DNA of 64,000 nt. It comes from JAGQOZ01 sp041399205 (lineage in GTDB: Bacteria > Planctomycetota > Planctomycetia > Pirellulales > Pirellulaceae). Numbering within the stretch: position 1 is the stretch's first letter; every line of letters starts with the position of its first letter. Below, in pieces: positions 52,793 through 62,293 of the stretch. The position numbers and the translations under genes were made by a program. The notes below the pieces were generated by a model, which searched no databases, was not told where the DNA came from, and saw nothing but the letters and a program-made list of their open reading frames with translations. The DNA lies in NCBI GenBank assembly GCA_041399205.1, contig JAWKTK010000006.1, positions 1-64,000 of the forward strand. The letters are read 5' to 3'.

Positions 52793-53796
52793 TCCAATGA
52801 AATCTTGTGTCGTTCACCAGGTTCTTCAATGACGTATTTGGGCACCGCATAGCCGGGCAACCGATTTCGCAAATACCCTATCAGCTCCTTTCCGCGTTCC
52901 ACCGGTACTTCAAAGTGCCCCGCCCCGGCAACTCGGTCCAGTTGGTGCAAATAATAGGGCAGCACGCCGTTGGCAATCAGTTTAGTAGACAATTCGGACA
53001 AAGTTTCTCCACTATCATTTACGCCGCGAAGCAGGACACTTTGGTTCAGCAGCAGCGACACGGCCGACTTCAGCTTGCGAAACATCACACGGACCGGATC
53101 ATCGATTTCGTTACCGTGGTTAACATGAACCACCATTACCACCTGGCAACGACTGGATGAAAACAAATCCAACAGCGCCGGAGAAATTCGCTCAGGAATC
53201 ATCACCGGCACTCGAGTGTGAAGACGAATAGTTCGCACCGTCGGAATCTGTGCCAACTGCCCAAACAATTCCTGAAGCCGGACGTCCGTCAGCATCAATG
53301 GATCTCCGCCGCTGAGAATTACTTCGGAAATGTCTTTATTCTTTGACACGAACGACACGGCATGATCCCAGTTCGCAGCAATGCCAGAATTCTCGGAATA
53401 GGGGAAATGGCGGCGAAAGCAATAGCGGCAATGGACCGCGCAGACGCTGTTAACCACCAAGAGCACTCGTCCGTGATACTTCTGCAGCACGCCCGGCGCT
53501 TTGATGGCGCCCAGATCGTTAACCGGATCAGCCTGAAAGCCGGGAAGATCGTCTAATTCGTCGGGCAGCGGCAAAACTTGACGCAGCAGCGGATCATGGG
53601 CATTCTGTGGTTCGATCCTTTGCAGATACGGCTCGGGAACAAACACCGGAAAGTCTTGGCCGGCCTTTTCCAATTTCGCCAGTTGATCCTGAAACTGAGC
53701 TAGCAATCCAAGTCGTTGCAGCAACCGCTGCGGCGACCGGATCGCCCGCTTGACTTCCTGCTGCCAGTCGGAGGATTGGGGACGAAGTGTGGTCAT
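52789..53796 (-). CDS. epmB: EF-P beta-lysylation radical SAM protein (lysine 2,3-aminomutase family)
   Basis: Converts (S)-alpha-lysine to (R)-beta-lysine for EF-P modification. It is 335 residues, the short EpmB length rather than the longer catabolic KamA. The radical SAM cluster is CAVHCRYCF, followed by SGGDPLMLTD (SAM-binding GGD) and the PLP-region residues in the C-terminal half (LLRGVNDSGETLSEL, LPYYLHQLDRVAGAGHF). The start at 53796 (MTTLRPQSSDWQQEVKRAI) gives the family N-terminus. It is divergent from efp, which is 106 bp away, and this places it in an EF-P modification cassette. Confidence 0.94.
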   Translation of the reverse strand: MTTLRPQSSDWQQEVKRAIRSPQRLLQRLGLLAQFQDQLAKLEKAGQDFPVFVPEPYLQRIEPQNAHDPLLRQVLPLPDELDDLPGFQADPVNDLGAIKAPGVLQKYHGRVLLVVNSVCAVHCRYCFRRHFPYSENSGIAANWDHAVSFVSKNKDISEVILSGGDPLMLTDVRLQELFGQLAQIPTVRTIRLHTRVPVMIPERISPALLDLFSSSRCQVVMVVHVNHGNEIDDPVRVMFRKLKSAVSLLLNQSVLLRGVNDSGETLSELSTKLIANGVLPYYLHQLDRVAGAGHFEVPVERGKELIGYLRNRLPGYAVPKYVIEEPGERHKISLD

Positions 53797-53902
53797 ATTT
53801 GAATTGCAATAAAAAGGCGTCTTTGGCAGCCAAGTCGAACCTGCTACGATATTCGGCTCAAAAATGTGCCCCAACTAGTTACGTACGGTAAGGTAAAAAT
53901 TC

Positions 53903-54472
53903 GTGGCAAGCTACAATACCAGCGATTTCCGTAAGGGTCTCAAAGTCCAAATCGACGGCGACCCTTATTTGATGATTGAATGCAATTTCGTGAAGCCGGG
54001 GAAAGGAAACGCGTTATACAAATGTCGGTTGCGACACCTGCTTCGTAATACCGTTTTGGACCGAACTTACAAAGGGGGTGACACCCTGGAAGCAGCGGAC
54101 ATTGTTGAAATTGAAGCGCAATTCTTGTATCGCCAAGGCGAAACGTTTGTCTTCATGGACAATGAATCGTACGAACAATACGAATTGTCTGGTGACCAAG
54201 TCGATGACGGCTGGAAGTATCTCAAGGAAGGCATGGCCTGTTCCATGATGCTGTTTAACGGCAATCCAATCGCCATGTCACCTCCCAACCATGTGGTACT
54301 GAAAGTGGAATACTGTGAACCTGGTGCCAAAGGGAACACGGCCACCAATGTCACCAAGCCTGTCAAAGTAGAAACGGGCGCAGAATTCCAATGTCCCGCG
54401 TTTATCAATCAAGGTGAACTCATCAAGATTGATACGCGCACCGGTGAATACGTGGAACGAGTAAAAGAGTAA
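53903..54472 (+). CDS. efp: Translation elongation factor P
   Basis: Relieves ribosome stalling at polyproline. It is 189 residues with three beta-barrel domains; the start is GTG. The modification loop is FVKPGKGNALYK with Lys at exactly position 34, the residue beta-lysylated in the EpmA/EpmB pathway. The C-terminus (TRTGEYVERVKE) is typical. It is flanked by epmB on one side and epmA on the other, so the modification type is lysylation rather than rhamnosylation or hypusine-like chemistry. Confidence 0.97.
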   Translation: MASYNTSDFRKGLKVQIDGDPYLMIECNFVKPGKGNALYKCRLRHLLRNTVLDRTYKGGDTLEAADIVEIEAQFLYRQGETFVFMDNESYEQYELSGDQVDDGWKYLKEGMACSMMLFNGNPIAMSPPNHVVLKVEYCEPGAKGNTATNVTKPVKVETGAEFQCPAFINQGELIKIDTRTGEYVERVKE

Positions 54473-54514
54473 CTGCGGAATGTCCGACGAAACTCGTTCT
54501 GCGGCAGTTCCTAA

Positions 54515-55549
54515 ATGACAGCTGACGATTCGTCATTTCGTTCGACTGCGCCCTGGCAAAACCTGTTTCTTCGCGCGCAACTGTTGGTTCGTCTCAGGAC
54601 GTTCTTTCAGCAGCGAGGGTACATTGAAGTGGAAACCCCGCTGCTTTCCTCCGATACGGTTGTCGATTGTCATCTCGATCCGTTCGCCGTAACCGCTTAT
54701 TCCGATCCGACAAAGCCCCACGACGGAGCAACCTACTGGCTGCAGACTTCGCCGGAATTCGGGATGAAACGACTGTTGGCCGACTGGATCGTCGATGCGG
54801 ATCGCCATTCCTCGCTGCCATCCGACTTGGCCATCTTCCAAGTGACCAAAGCTTTCCGAGCGGCCGAAGTCGGTTCGCAACACAACCCTGAATTCACCAT
54901 GGTGGAATGGTACAAGCAGAACGAATCGTACCAAGATGCCATGCAATTCCTGAGTCAACTGAGCGAACAACTGCTGGCGTTGGGGCCGGCTCAGCTAACA
55001 AGCTACCGCGACGCCTTTCACAATGCGTTAGGTATTTCCAATGTTCATACAGCTTCGGTTGCGGAATTGCAGCAGGCTGCGTCGCTACGGAAACTGGATA
55101 TTCCTGAATCGTTGCGAACCGCAGACAAGGACAGTTGGCTGAACCTGTTGATGGCCATGGTGGTCGAACCAACACTAGGACGAATCGCACCCACAATCTT
55201 GTTTGACTACCCGGCATCGCAAGCTGCATTGGCTCAACTTCACACCGACGAATCCGGGACCACGGTTGCCGCTCGGTTCGAACTTTACGTCCAGGGAATC
55301 GAACTTGCCAACGGTTACTTCGAACTACTCGATCCAGACGAGCTTGAACGTCGCAATCACGCGGCCAACCAAATTCGCCAAAGCGAAGGACGATTCACGC
55401 TGCCCGCTCGCAGCCGACTGATCGACGCCATGCGGAGCGGTCTACCAAATTGCAGCGGAGTGGCTCTGGGATTTGACCGCATTGTGATGATAGCCGCCGG
55501 TGCCAGCCATATTCAACAAGTGATACCGTTCCCGTGGCAACGAGCGTAA
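54515..55549 (+). CDS. epmA: EF-P--(R)-beta-lysine ligase
   Basis: A class II lysyl-tRNA synthetase paralogue lacking the anticodon domain; it attaches beta-lysine to EF-P. 344 residues. Motif blocks are GYIEVETPLLSSDTVVDCHLDPF, TSPEFGMKRLL, motif 2 FRAAEVGSQHNPEFTMVEWY, GIELANGYFELLDPDEL and motif 3 CSGVALGFDRIVMIAAG. The absence of an N-terminal OB domain separates it from LysS. It lies 42 bp downstream of efp and is probably co-transcribed with it. Confidence 0.95.
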   Translation: MTADDSSFRSTAPWQNLFLRAQLLVRLRTFFQQRGYIEVETPLLSSDTVVDCHLDPFAVTAYSDPTKPHDGATYWLQTSPEFGMKRLLADWIVDADRHSSLPSDLAIFQVTKAFRAAEVGSQHNPEFTMVEWYKQNESYQDAMQFLSQLSEQLLALGPAQLTSYRDAFHNALGISNVHTASVAELQQAASLRKLDIPESLRTADKDSWLNLLMAMVVEPTLGRIAPTILFDYPASQAALAQLHTDESGTTVAARFELYVQGIELANGYFELLDPDELERRNHAANQIRQSEGRFTLPARSRLIDAMRSGLPNCSGVALGFDRIVMIAAGASHIQQVIPFPWQRA

Positions 55550-55843
55550 TACTTCTCAACTCAACCAGCCTCGTTGCGTGACCGCCGATTCGCCCGCGGT
55601 TTCTACTCAACAGATTTCGGATCGCCAAGTTCGTCATCACTATATTCGCTATGACTATCAAGCGTTACGGAAACTACGCTTGACCAATTTGGCGACGTTT
55701 CGGAACACCGTTCTTTTGGACAAGCTAGTTTCCTAAATGCAACGTCCGGTATCTTTTGTTTAGCCTACCTTCGAACTGCTTCAGGTCGTTGCCAAATCCC
55801 CACCTCTTTCATCCCACCTCGACACGGAAAAGGTTCCAGAACG

Positions 55844-58800
55844 ATGGCGAAGTCGCGAAAATCAAAACAGATTGCACAACAACAAGCTCGAAAGAACCGT
55901 CGCAAGCAGATTCGCCGCAAACAATGGCAACATTCACTCGGCGTGCTGCTCGCCAGCACCACCAGCACATTGGTATGTTCCGACGTGTTTGCACAAACGC
56001 CAAGCGGCGCGAATGTGGTGGCCGGCAGTGCGGTTGTCGCCAATGCCGGTCCAACATTGAACGTAAACGCCTCGACGAATCGCACCATCGTCAACTGGGA
56101 TTCGTTCAGTGTCGGTGCCAACCACACTGCCAATTTCAATTTGCCGTCGGCGAATGCGGCTATCTTGAATCGAGTCACTTCGGCCAACTTACCGTCCAAC
56201 ATCAACGGAGCGTTAAATTCCAACGGTCATGTGTATTTGGTGAACCCAAGTGGAATTGTGGTGGGTTCGCAGGGGATGGTGAACACCAACGGCTTTACGG
56301 CTTCAACTTTTGACGTGTCGAACAGTGAATTCATGGCGGGAGGAAAACTCACCTTTCGCGACCAAGGAGGCAGCGGTTCGATCATCAACTACGGTTCGAT
56401 CCAAACCGGTGAAGGCGGAGCGCATCTGATTGCCAACCAAATTGCCAATCACGGTTCCATTGCGTCCAACGGCGGCAATGTAACCCTGTCTGGCGGCGGC
56501 ACCGTAACACTGGAAAATGGGACAACCTACGTGCAAGCGTCTATGGAAACGCTAAGCAATGGCATTAGTCCCACGGCAGGACTGATTCAGAACACGGGTA
56601 CCATCCGAGCGACCGGGGCGGCCAGCATTGGTGGCGAAGTCTATTTGGTAAACCCTAACGGAAATATTCTGCACGACGGTACCATTGCCGCCCACAACGT
56701 CAACCCAGACGGAAAGACAACGGGTGGGCACGTTCAACTGGAAGCAGAATCCATCGAATTGAATGCACTGTCTTCGATAGACGCCAGCGGTACGCACGGC
56801 GGCGGTAAAGTGCTGGTGGGCGGCGATTGGCAGGGCAGCGGCGAAATGCAGCAAGCTTCCTCGGTTGTCATGGAGGCGAATTCGACCATCGACGCCAGTG
56901 CAATCCAATCCGGTGACGGCGGAACGATTGTGCTGTGGACCGATTTATTGAATTCGAACAGTGTTACTCGAGCGTTCGGCACACTTCTGGCTCGTGGCGG
57001 CGCATTGCTGGGGAACGGCGGTCAGATTGAAACTTCGGGCAGCACCATCGAAACAAGCGGCGTTCATGTCGACGCAGGTGCGTTGCATGGCGTAGGCGGC
57101 TTGTGGCTAATCGACCCGTTTAACTACGTCATTGACGCAATTGCGGCCAACAACATTGTCAGTGCGTTGAATACGGGGACCAGTGTCACGGTTTCAACCG
57201 CAGTAGATGACGCAAGTTTCGGCAGTTCCGGAAACAGCGGTGACAACGGCGACATCACAGTGACTGCAGACATTGTCACCGGCGCGATGACAGGCGATGC
57301 AACGCTGACGCTTCAAGCCGCTCGGCATATTCGTATTGGTGGCACCACCGGAATCGATGCCACACAAAATGGCAACACGGCCAAGCTGAACGTCAAACTG
57401 TGGGCCGATACGGACAATTCGGGCGACGGAATCAACATGATTACTGCCGCCGGAATCAAAACCAACGGCGGTTCGCTGACGTTTGGGAACGGCGACACGG
57501 CAACGATCGGTGGAGTCAATGTCCAAGTGGGAGGCGACCTCTATATCAGCGGATCTGTGGCCCAAGCGTTGGAAACCGCTGGCGGCGACATCACCATCCA
57601 CGGCGAAACGATTGTCGCGAATTCTGCCGGTGGCGTTACGTTTGATTCGGCCGGGGGCGATATTGTCTTCGGTGGCGTATTGAATTCTGGCAATTCCTAC
57701 TCCGCAGTCAACAGCTCGCTGGACTGGAATGCCGCGTTGAGCGCCGCCAAGTCTGGTACTGGCGATCAGATTGGCGATACGTACCTTGCAACCATTACGT
57801 CGCGACTGGAAAACGCGATTGCCGGAATTGCAGTTAACTACCAGGCATCGTGGTTGGGTGGCCGACGTGTGACAGGAATCGGAACGGACAGCGCCTGGCG
57901 ATGGGTTGCTGGGCCTGAAGGTTTACAGGACGGCGGAAACGGAATGATCTACGCTTATCAAAACGCTTCGGGCGGAGGAACGACGGCGGCTAACGGTCTG
58001 TTCAATAACTGGAATGCCGGTGAACCCAACAACTGGAACGGCACCGCAAGCGACCCGCTGAGCACCGAAATGGAAAGCGCCCATCAGTTTACGGGCAATG
58101 CTGGACTGTGGAACGATCTGCCTAAGACAGGAACGAATCTCGATTGGTACGTTCGCGAAACGAATCTTGCTCCGACGGCCGTCACCATTGACGCCGGAAC
58201 TACCGGTACTGTGACAATGGGCGGAGTCGGCGGCAGCAAGGCGCTCGCTTCGCTAGATGTGACTTCGGCAGGAGTCACCGTTGTGAATGGAAGTGCTTTG
58301 GTCACCACCGGAGCCCAAAATTTCAGCTCGGCATTGGACGTGAACAGTGCGATTGGTCTTATGGTCGACGGTACAACGTTGACAACGGGCGGAACAGTCG
58401 ATTTTACCGCAACTGGCGACATTACCGTAGATGCTTCGTTGGTCGCCCCTGGTACGGTCTCGATTGACGGGGCCCACGTCGTCATCAATGGTGACATTGA
58501 TACCAGCGGTGCAACCGGCGCGCGTGTGCTCGTGAAAGGCTGGGGTGATGTCATCGTGTCCAATGGCGTCGGCATCACGACCGATGGCGGCGACGTCACG
58601 CTGTGGTCTGACAGCGACAACAGCGGTCAGGGCGGTATTCATGTGCAGCCAAACGTATCGATCGACACGCGAACGGCGGCCGACCGAATCGCTGGTACAC
58701 ATACAACCGGCGGTGGCTCCATCGTGATTGCTGGCGGTCTGGATGACGCTGGAGTCAGCTCGGGTATTGGCAACGGCACTGCAGGTGACGGCACACCGGA

Positions 58801-61800
58801 TGGCTATGCCGTGAATCTGACGGGCACTCGAGCGGGCGTTCACTTCGGAAACAACAACTCCGTTGCGCACAACACCGCTATCAATCTGTTCAGCGGCAGC
58901 GGCGACATTCTGGTTAACGGGAAATCAACGCTGATAGACGGTTTATTCAGCTTCGGTGTCGTTGCCTACCAGGGTTACACCTTTGATGGTGGCCAAACAG
59001 GCGATATCACGCTCAATGGGAACGGCAGTGGGGCGGCGACCGCCGCCGGTGGCTTTGACATGGCGGCTCATCGCGACGACGCGAGTGGGCTTTCGACCAT
59101 TCAAACGGCAGACGGCAATATCGTTCTCAATGGCTACAGCCGGAATGGAACGACTGAGAATCTTGCGATCGCGATCGACGGGGCCCCAACCGCCCGAGTA
59201 TTGATTCAGGCAACCGGCAGTGGAAATGTTACTTTGCGGGGAGATGCAGTCGGGACGGGGCCCACGGCCGTACGCTTCGGTGGCCTCGACCTGCTTGCAG
59301 CCAGCGGCGACATCCAAGTGTTGGGCGACAACGGCGGCATTCTATCGACAGTTGTCGTCCCGGGCGCGACGCTTAACCTTGGTTCTGCTGCGGGAACCGG
59401 TGTCACGAGTTCGACCAGCGATATCCTGCTGCAATCCGATGACATTCAGATAAGCACCTCCACAGTCGCTGACACAACCGGCACGCTGACCGTTGAACCG
59501 ACGGCAACCAGCTTCACCAGTTCGCTCACATGGCCGGACGCAAACCTCAGTATCGCGAGTACTCTTGGCGGATTGACGCTCGGCAAAGAAGGCAACACAG
59601 CCGACATCACGATCAGTTCAGCTCAGACAGTCGGCGGACCTGTCAACGTCTACGGCGGCAATATCAACATCAACAACGCTATCGACACAAGCGGCGGCGG
59701 TGCGGACGGCGATATCCTGCTGAAAGGCACTGGCAGCATTTCGCTTGCGGCCAACGGAGACCTCACGACAGACGGCGGCAATGTTATCCTGTGGGGCAGT
59801 AGCGACGGTGGTAACGTCGATGGCTACGTCAACCTGGCTGATGGTTCTTCGATTTCGACCAACGGCGGACACGTCTGGCTGGGTGGCAGTACAAGCAAGG
59901 TGACACCAGGCACGCTGGTCGGCGATGGTACGACCACCTGGAACGGACTGACGGTCGGCAATGGCTATGCCGTCAGTGGCACCGATGTCGCAATGCTCAA
60001 TGGTGGCAACTGGCGAGTCGGTATTGGGCTTGCCAATGCCAATATTTCCACGGGAGGCGGTGATTTCTATGCCGCTGGAATGGATCTGAATACGGTTGGT
60101 GGCGGCGCAGGATCCGGCTCGGGTATCGTACACGGTGGCACGAACGGTTCGATCAATGCGGGCAGCGGCTCAATCGAAATGAATGCATACTCCGGCACCA
60201 ACGGCGCGTACGCAGTACTAATCGGCGTCCATCCGAATGGCGTTGACAACTCGCTGACACTCAGTAGCAGCTCGAACGCTACGACGGCGGTTTCGCTTCT
60301 GGCCGAAACCGCCTCGACCAACGCGAACTTTATGGGTTTGCTGATCGAAGATGACTTGAAGATCTCCGCGACCGGCACCGGTGGCATTTCGCTGACCGGT
60401 CGGTCCGCAGCGGACATCGGAATTCGAGTCGGCAGTCCCGTCGACAGCGGTAACCTTGAAGCGCTGGCAGCCTCCGGAACGATAACGATCGACACGGGCG
60501 ACGACGACCTGGCGTTCTACAATGCGGCCAGCCAAAGCTACTTCGGCGCCAAGGCCGGTTCGCCGGTAACCAGTTCTAGCAGCGATATCGTGATCATCGC
60601 CGATAAGATTCCCAGCAATTCGGCCGGCATCAACATCGACACCACGGGAACACTCGCATTCGAACCACTGTCCACATCCGGAACCTCGGCAAACCTAACG
60701 GGATGGAGCATGGGTACGGACTTAACCGGACTGCGAGTCGGCAAGAGTACGAACGCCTTTGCGACCGTGACACTTGGGAATGCACTCGACATCAACGGAC
60801 CGATCGACGTTTATGGATCGGCCATCCATCTGTACAACGATATCACCTCCAATGGCAATCAGAGCTATTCCGGAGATATCACGCTGCACGGCGACATTGC
60901 CTTTGACGCAACAACCGGAGACCTGGCGTTCGGGCAATCGATTGACGGAACCTATGCCGTCGAAATCACTGCCGGCAACGTTGATTTTGGCAGTGATGTA
61001 GGCGCAGTGACCGCACTGACCAGTCTTGTCGTGAATGGTTCCGCAACGCTTGGCGGGGATGTCGTCACCAACGGTGCTCAAACATGGAACGATGCCGTCA
61101 CGGTCGAAGCGAATGCAGTTCTACGCGGATTGTCACTCGACTTCGGCAGCACAATTGATGGCCAGACGAACGATCTGGAGCTTCGAACGGACGCTTTGCA
61201 GCTGGGCGGAAACGTTTCGTCTACTGGGGCACTGATCATTGCTCCTAACACAACCGGCACCACGGTTGGCGTCGGTACGGGCAGTGGCAGTCTGAGCCTT
61301 TCGCAGGCAGAATTCGGCCTGCTGCAAGACGGATTCTCGTCCATCACGATCGGTGGAAGCAACGCGGGCGAACTGAAAGTCGGAGGACTGACAAGCCTGC
61401 AGGATAATCTTGTTCTTCAAGCCGGATCTTCTTCCGATTTGCAGGTTACTGATCCAATCAGCTGGAGCAGCGATACTGCACTCACACTGGCGGCTGGTCA
61501 AGACATCTGGGTCATGAACGATATTGATGTCAACGGCAGCGGTGCGACATTGAATTTGCTGTATGGTGGCACGAATGGATCGACGGCTCCCGCCGTGGGT
61601 CGCAATTTTTATATCGATCTGGCGAATCGGCGCACGATTGACTTTGCGGACACTTCGGCAAACCTAAAGATTGGCAACGAGACCTACACGCTGATCGATT
61701 CGGTTGCCGACTTCACAAGCATGAGTTCGGCGGGACGATACGCGTTTGCGACGGGACTCGATTTAAGCGGCACAACTTACAACAACGCGGTTTACACGAC

Positions 61801-62293
61801 AACGTTTACAGGAAAACTCGATGGGCTCGGCCATGCCGCCGACGGCATGATCATCAACAATTCCACCGGTGGCAATCTCGGCCTGTTCGCTCAGCTCAAC
61901 GGTTCGACCATTCGACACCTGGGTATTACCAACTTCAACATCAAGACTAATTCAACATCTAGCTCGACCGAATACCGGATCGGTGGACTCGCGGGCAATG
62001 TCGGAGGTGCAGGAACGCCCGTCAGCAGTGTCACCAATATCGACGGCGTTTGGAGCAGCGGCGTGATTTCCACGGAACAGGGTGGCACACAGAAGTTCTT
62101 CTTCGGTGGCGGTCTGGTTGGTTCGCAGAACGGCGGCTTCATGAATCTGTCGCGATCATATAGCACCGCAAATGTCAGCACGGATGGCTCGTATACCAGC
62201 AATCTGGCGACGGGAGGGCTGGTCGGCGACATTGGTATCAACACAAATCTGCCCACCTCATACACTAACAACAGACGCCACTGTCGATTTTAA
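55844..62293 (+). CDS. Giant filamentous-haemagglutinin-type adhesin with embedded C-type lectin domain
   Basis: The first 2149 residues of a larger protein that continues, with frame changes, past 62293. It has a basic extended N-terminus and signal (HSLGVLLASTTSTLVCSDVFAQ). The TPS-type haemagglutination activity domain follows (GANVVAGSAVVANAGPTLNVNAST...NSNGHVYLVNPSGIVVGSQGMVNTNGF). Residues 620-775 form a C-type lectin-like domain with EPN (WNAGEPNNW) and WND (GLWNDLP) motifs. Then come long beta-helical repeats (GDITVDASLVAPGTVSIDG, SDIVIIADKIPS). GLUG-type repeats lie at 1990-2130 (YRIGGLAGNVGG, FFFGGGLVGSQNGG). It is probably surface-exposed and secreted by a two-partner or related route; no TpsB partner is in the window. 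Confidence 0.88.
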   Translation: MAKSRKSKQIAQQQARKNRRKQIRRKQWQHSLGVLLASTTSTLVCSDVFAQTPSGANVVAGSAVVANAGPTLNVNASTNRTIVNWDSFSVGANHTANFNLPSANAAILNRVTSANLPSNINGALNSNGHVYLVNPSGIVVGSQGMVNTNGFTASTFDVSNSEFMAGGKLTFRDQGGSGSIINYGSIQTGEGGAHLIANQIANHGSIASNGGNVTLSGGGTVTLENGTTYVQASMETLSNGISPTAGLIQNTGTIRATGAASIGGEVYLVNPNGNILHDGTIAAHNVNPDGKTTGGHVQLEAESIELNALSSIDASGTHGGGKVLVGGDWQGSGEMQQASSVVMEANSTIDASAIQSGDGGTIVLWTDLLNSNSVTRAFGTLLARGGALLGNGGQIETSGSTIETSGVHVDAGALHGVGGLWLIDPFNYVIDAIAANNIVSALNTGTSVTVSTAVDDASFGSSGNSGDNGDITVTADIVTGAMTGDATLTLQAARHIRIGGTTGIDATQNGNTAKLNVKLWADTDNSGDGINMITAAGIKTNGGSLTFGNGDTATIGGVNVQVGGDLYISGSVAQALETAGGDITIHGETIVANSAGGVTFDSAGGDIVFGGVLNSGNSYSAVNSSLDWNAALSAAKSGTGDQIGDTYLATITSRLENAIAGIAVNYQASWLGGRRVTGIGTDSAWRWVAGPEGLQDGGNGMIYAYQNASGGGTTAANGLFNNWNAGEPNNWNGTASDPLSTEMESAHQFTGNAGLWNDLPKTGTNLDWYVRETNLAPTAVTIDAGTTGTVTMGGVGGSKALASLDVTSAGVTVVNGSALVTTGAQNFSSALDVNSAIGLMVDGTTLTTGGTVDFTATGDITVDASLVAPGTVSIDGAHVVINGDIDTSGATGARVLVKGWGDVIVSNGVGITTDGGDVTLWSDSDNSGQGGIHVQPNVSIDTRTAADRIAGTHTTGGGSIVIAGGLDDAGVSSGIGNGTAGDGTPDGYAVNLTGTRAGVHFGNNNSVAHNTAINLFSGSGDILVNGKSTLIDGLFSFGVVAYQGYTFDGGQTGDITLNGNGSGAATAAGGFDMAAHRDDASGLSTIQTADGNIVLNGYSRNGTTENLAIAIDGAPTARVLIQATGSGNVTLRGDAVGTGPTAVRFGGLDLLAASGDIQVLGDNGGILSTVVVPGATLNLGSAAGTGVTSSTSDILLQSDDIQISTSTVADTTGTLTVEPTATSFTSSLTWPDANLSIASTLGGLTLGKEGNTADITISSAQTVGGPVNVYGGNININNAIDTSGGGADGDILLKGTGSISLAANGDLTTDGGNVILWGSSDGGNVDGYVNLADGSSISTNGGHVWLGGSTSKVTPGTLVGDGTTTWNGLTVGNGYAVSGTDVAMLNGGNWRVGIGLANANISTGGGDFYAAGMDLNTVGGGAGSGSGIVHGGTNGSINAGSGSIEMNAYSGTNGAYAVLIGVHPNGVDNSLTLSSSSNATTAVSLLAETASTNANFMGLLIEDDLKISATGTGGISLTGRSAADIGIRVGSPVDSGNLEALAASGTITIDTGDDDLAFYNAASQSYFGAKAGSPVTSSSSDIVIIADKIPSNSAGINIDTTGTLAFEPLSTSGTSANLTGWSMGTDLTGLRVGKSTNAFATVTLGNALDINGPIDVYGSAIHLYNDITSNGNQSYSGDITLHGDIAFDATTGDLAFGQSIDGTYAVEITAGNVDFGSDVGAVTALTSLVVNGSATLGGDVVTNGAQTWNDAVTVEANAVLRGLSLDFGSTIDGQTNDLELRTDALQLGGNVSSTGALIIAPNTTGTTVGVGTGSGSLSLSQAEFGLLQDGFSSITIGGSNAGELKVGGLTSLQDNLVLQAGSSSDLQVTDPISWSSDTALTLAAGQDIWVMNDIDVNGSGATLNLLYGGTNGSTAPAVGRNFYIDLANRRTIDFADTSANLKIGNETYTLIDSVADFTSMSSAGRYAFATGLDLSGTTYNNAVYTTTFTGKLDGLGHAADGMIINNSTGGNLGLFAQLNGSTIRHLGITNFNIKTNSTSSSTEYRIGGLAGNVGGAGTPVSSVTNIDGVWSSGVISTEQGGTQKFFFGGGLVGSQNGGFMNLSRSYSTANVSTDGSYTSNLATGGLVGDIGINTNLPTSYTNNRRHCRF

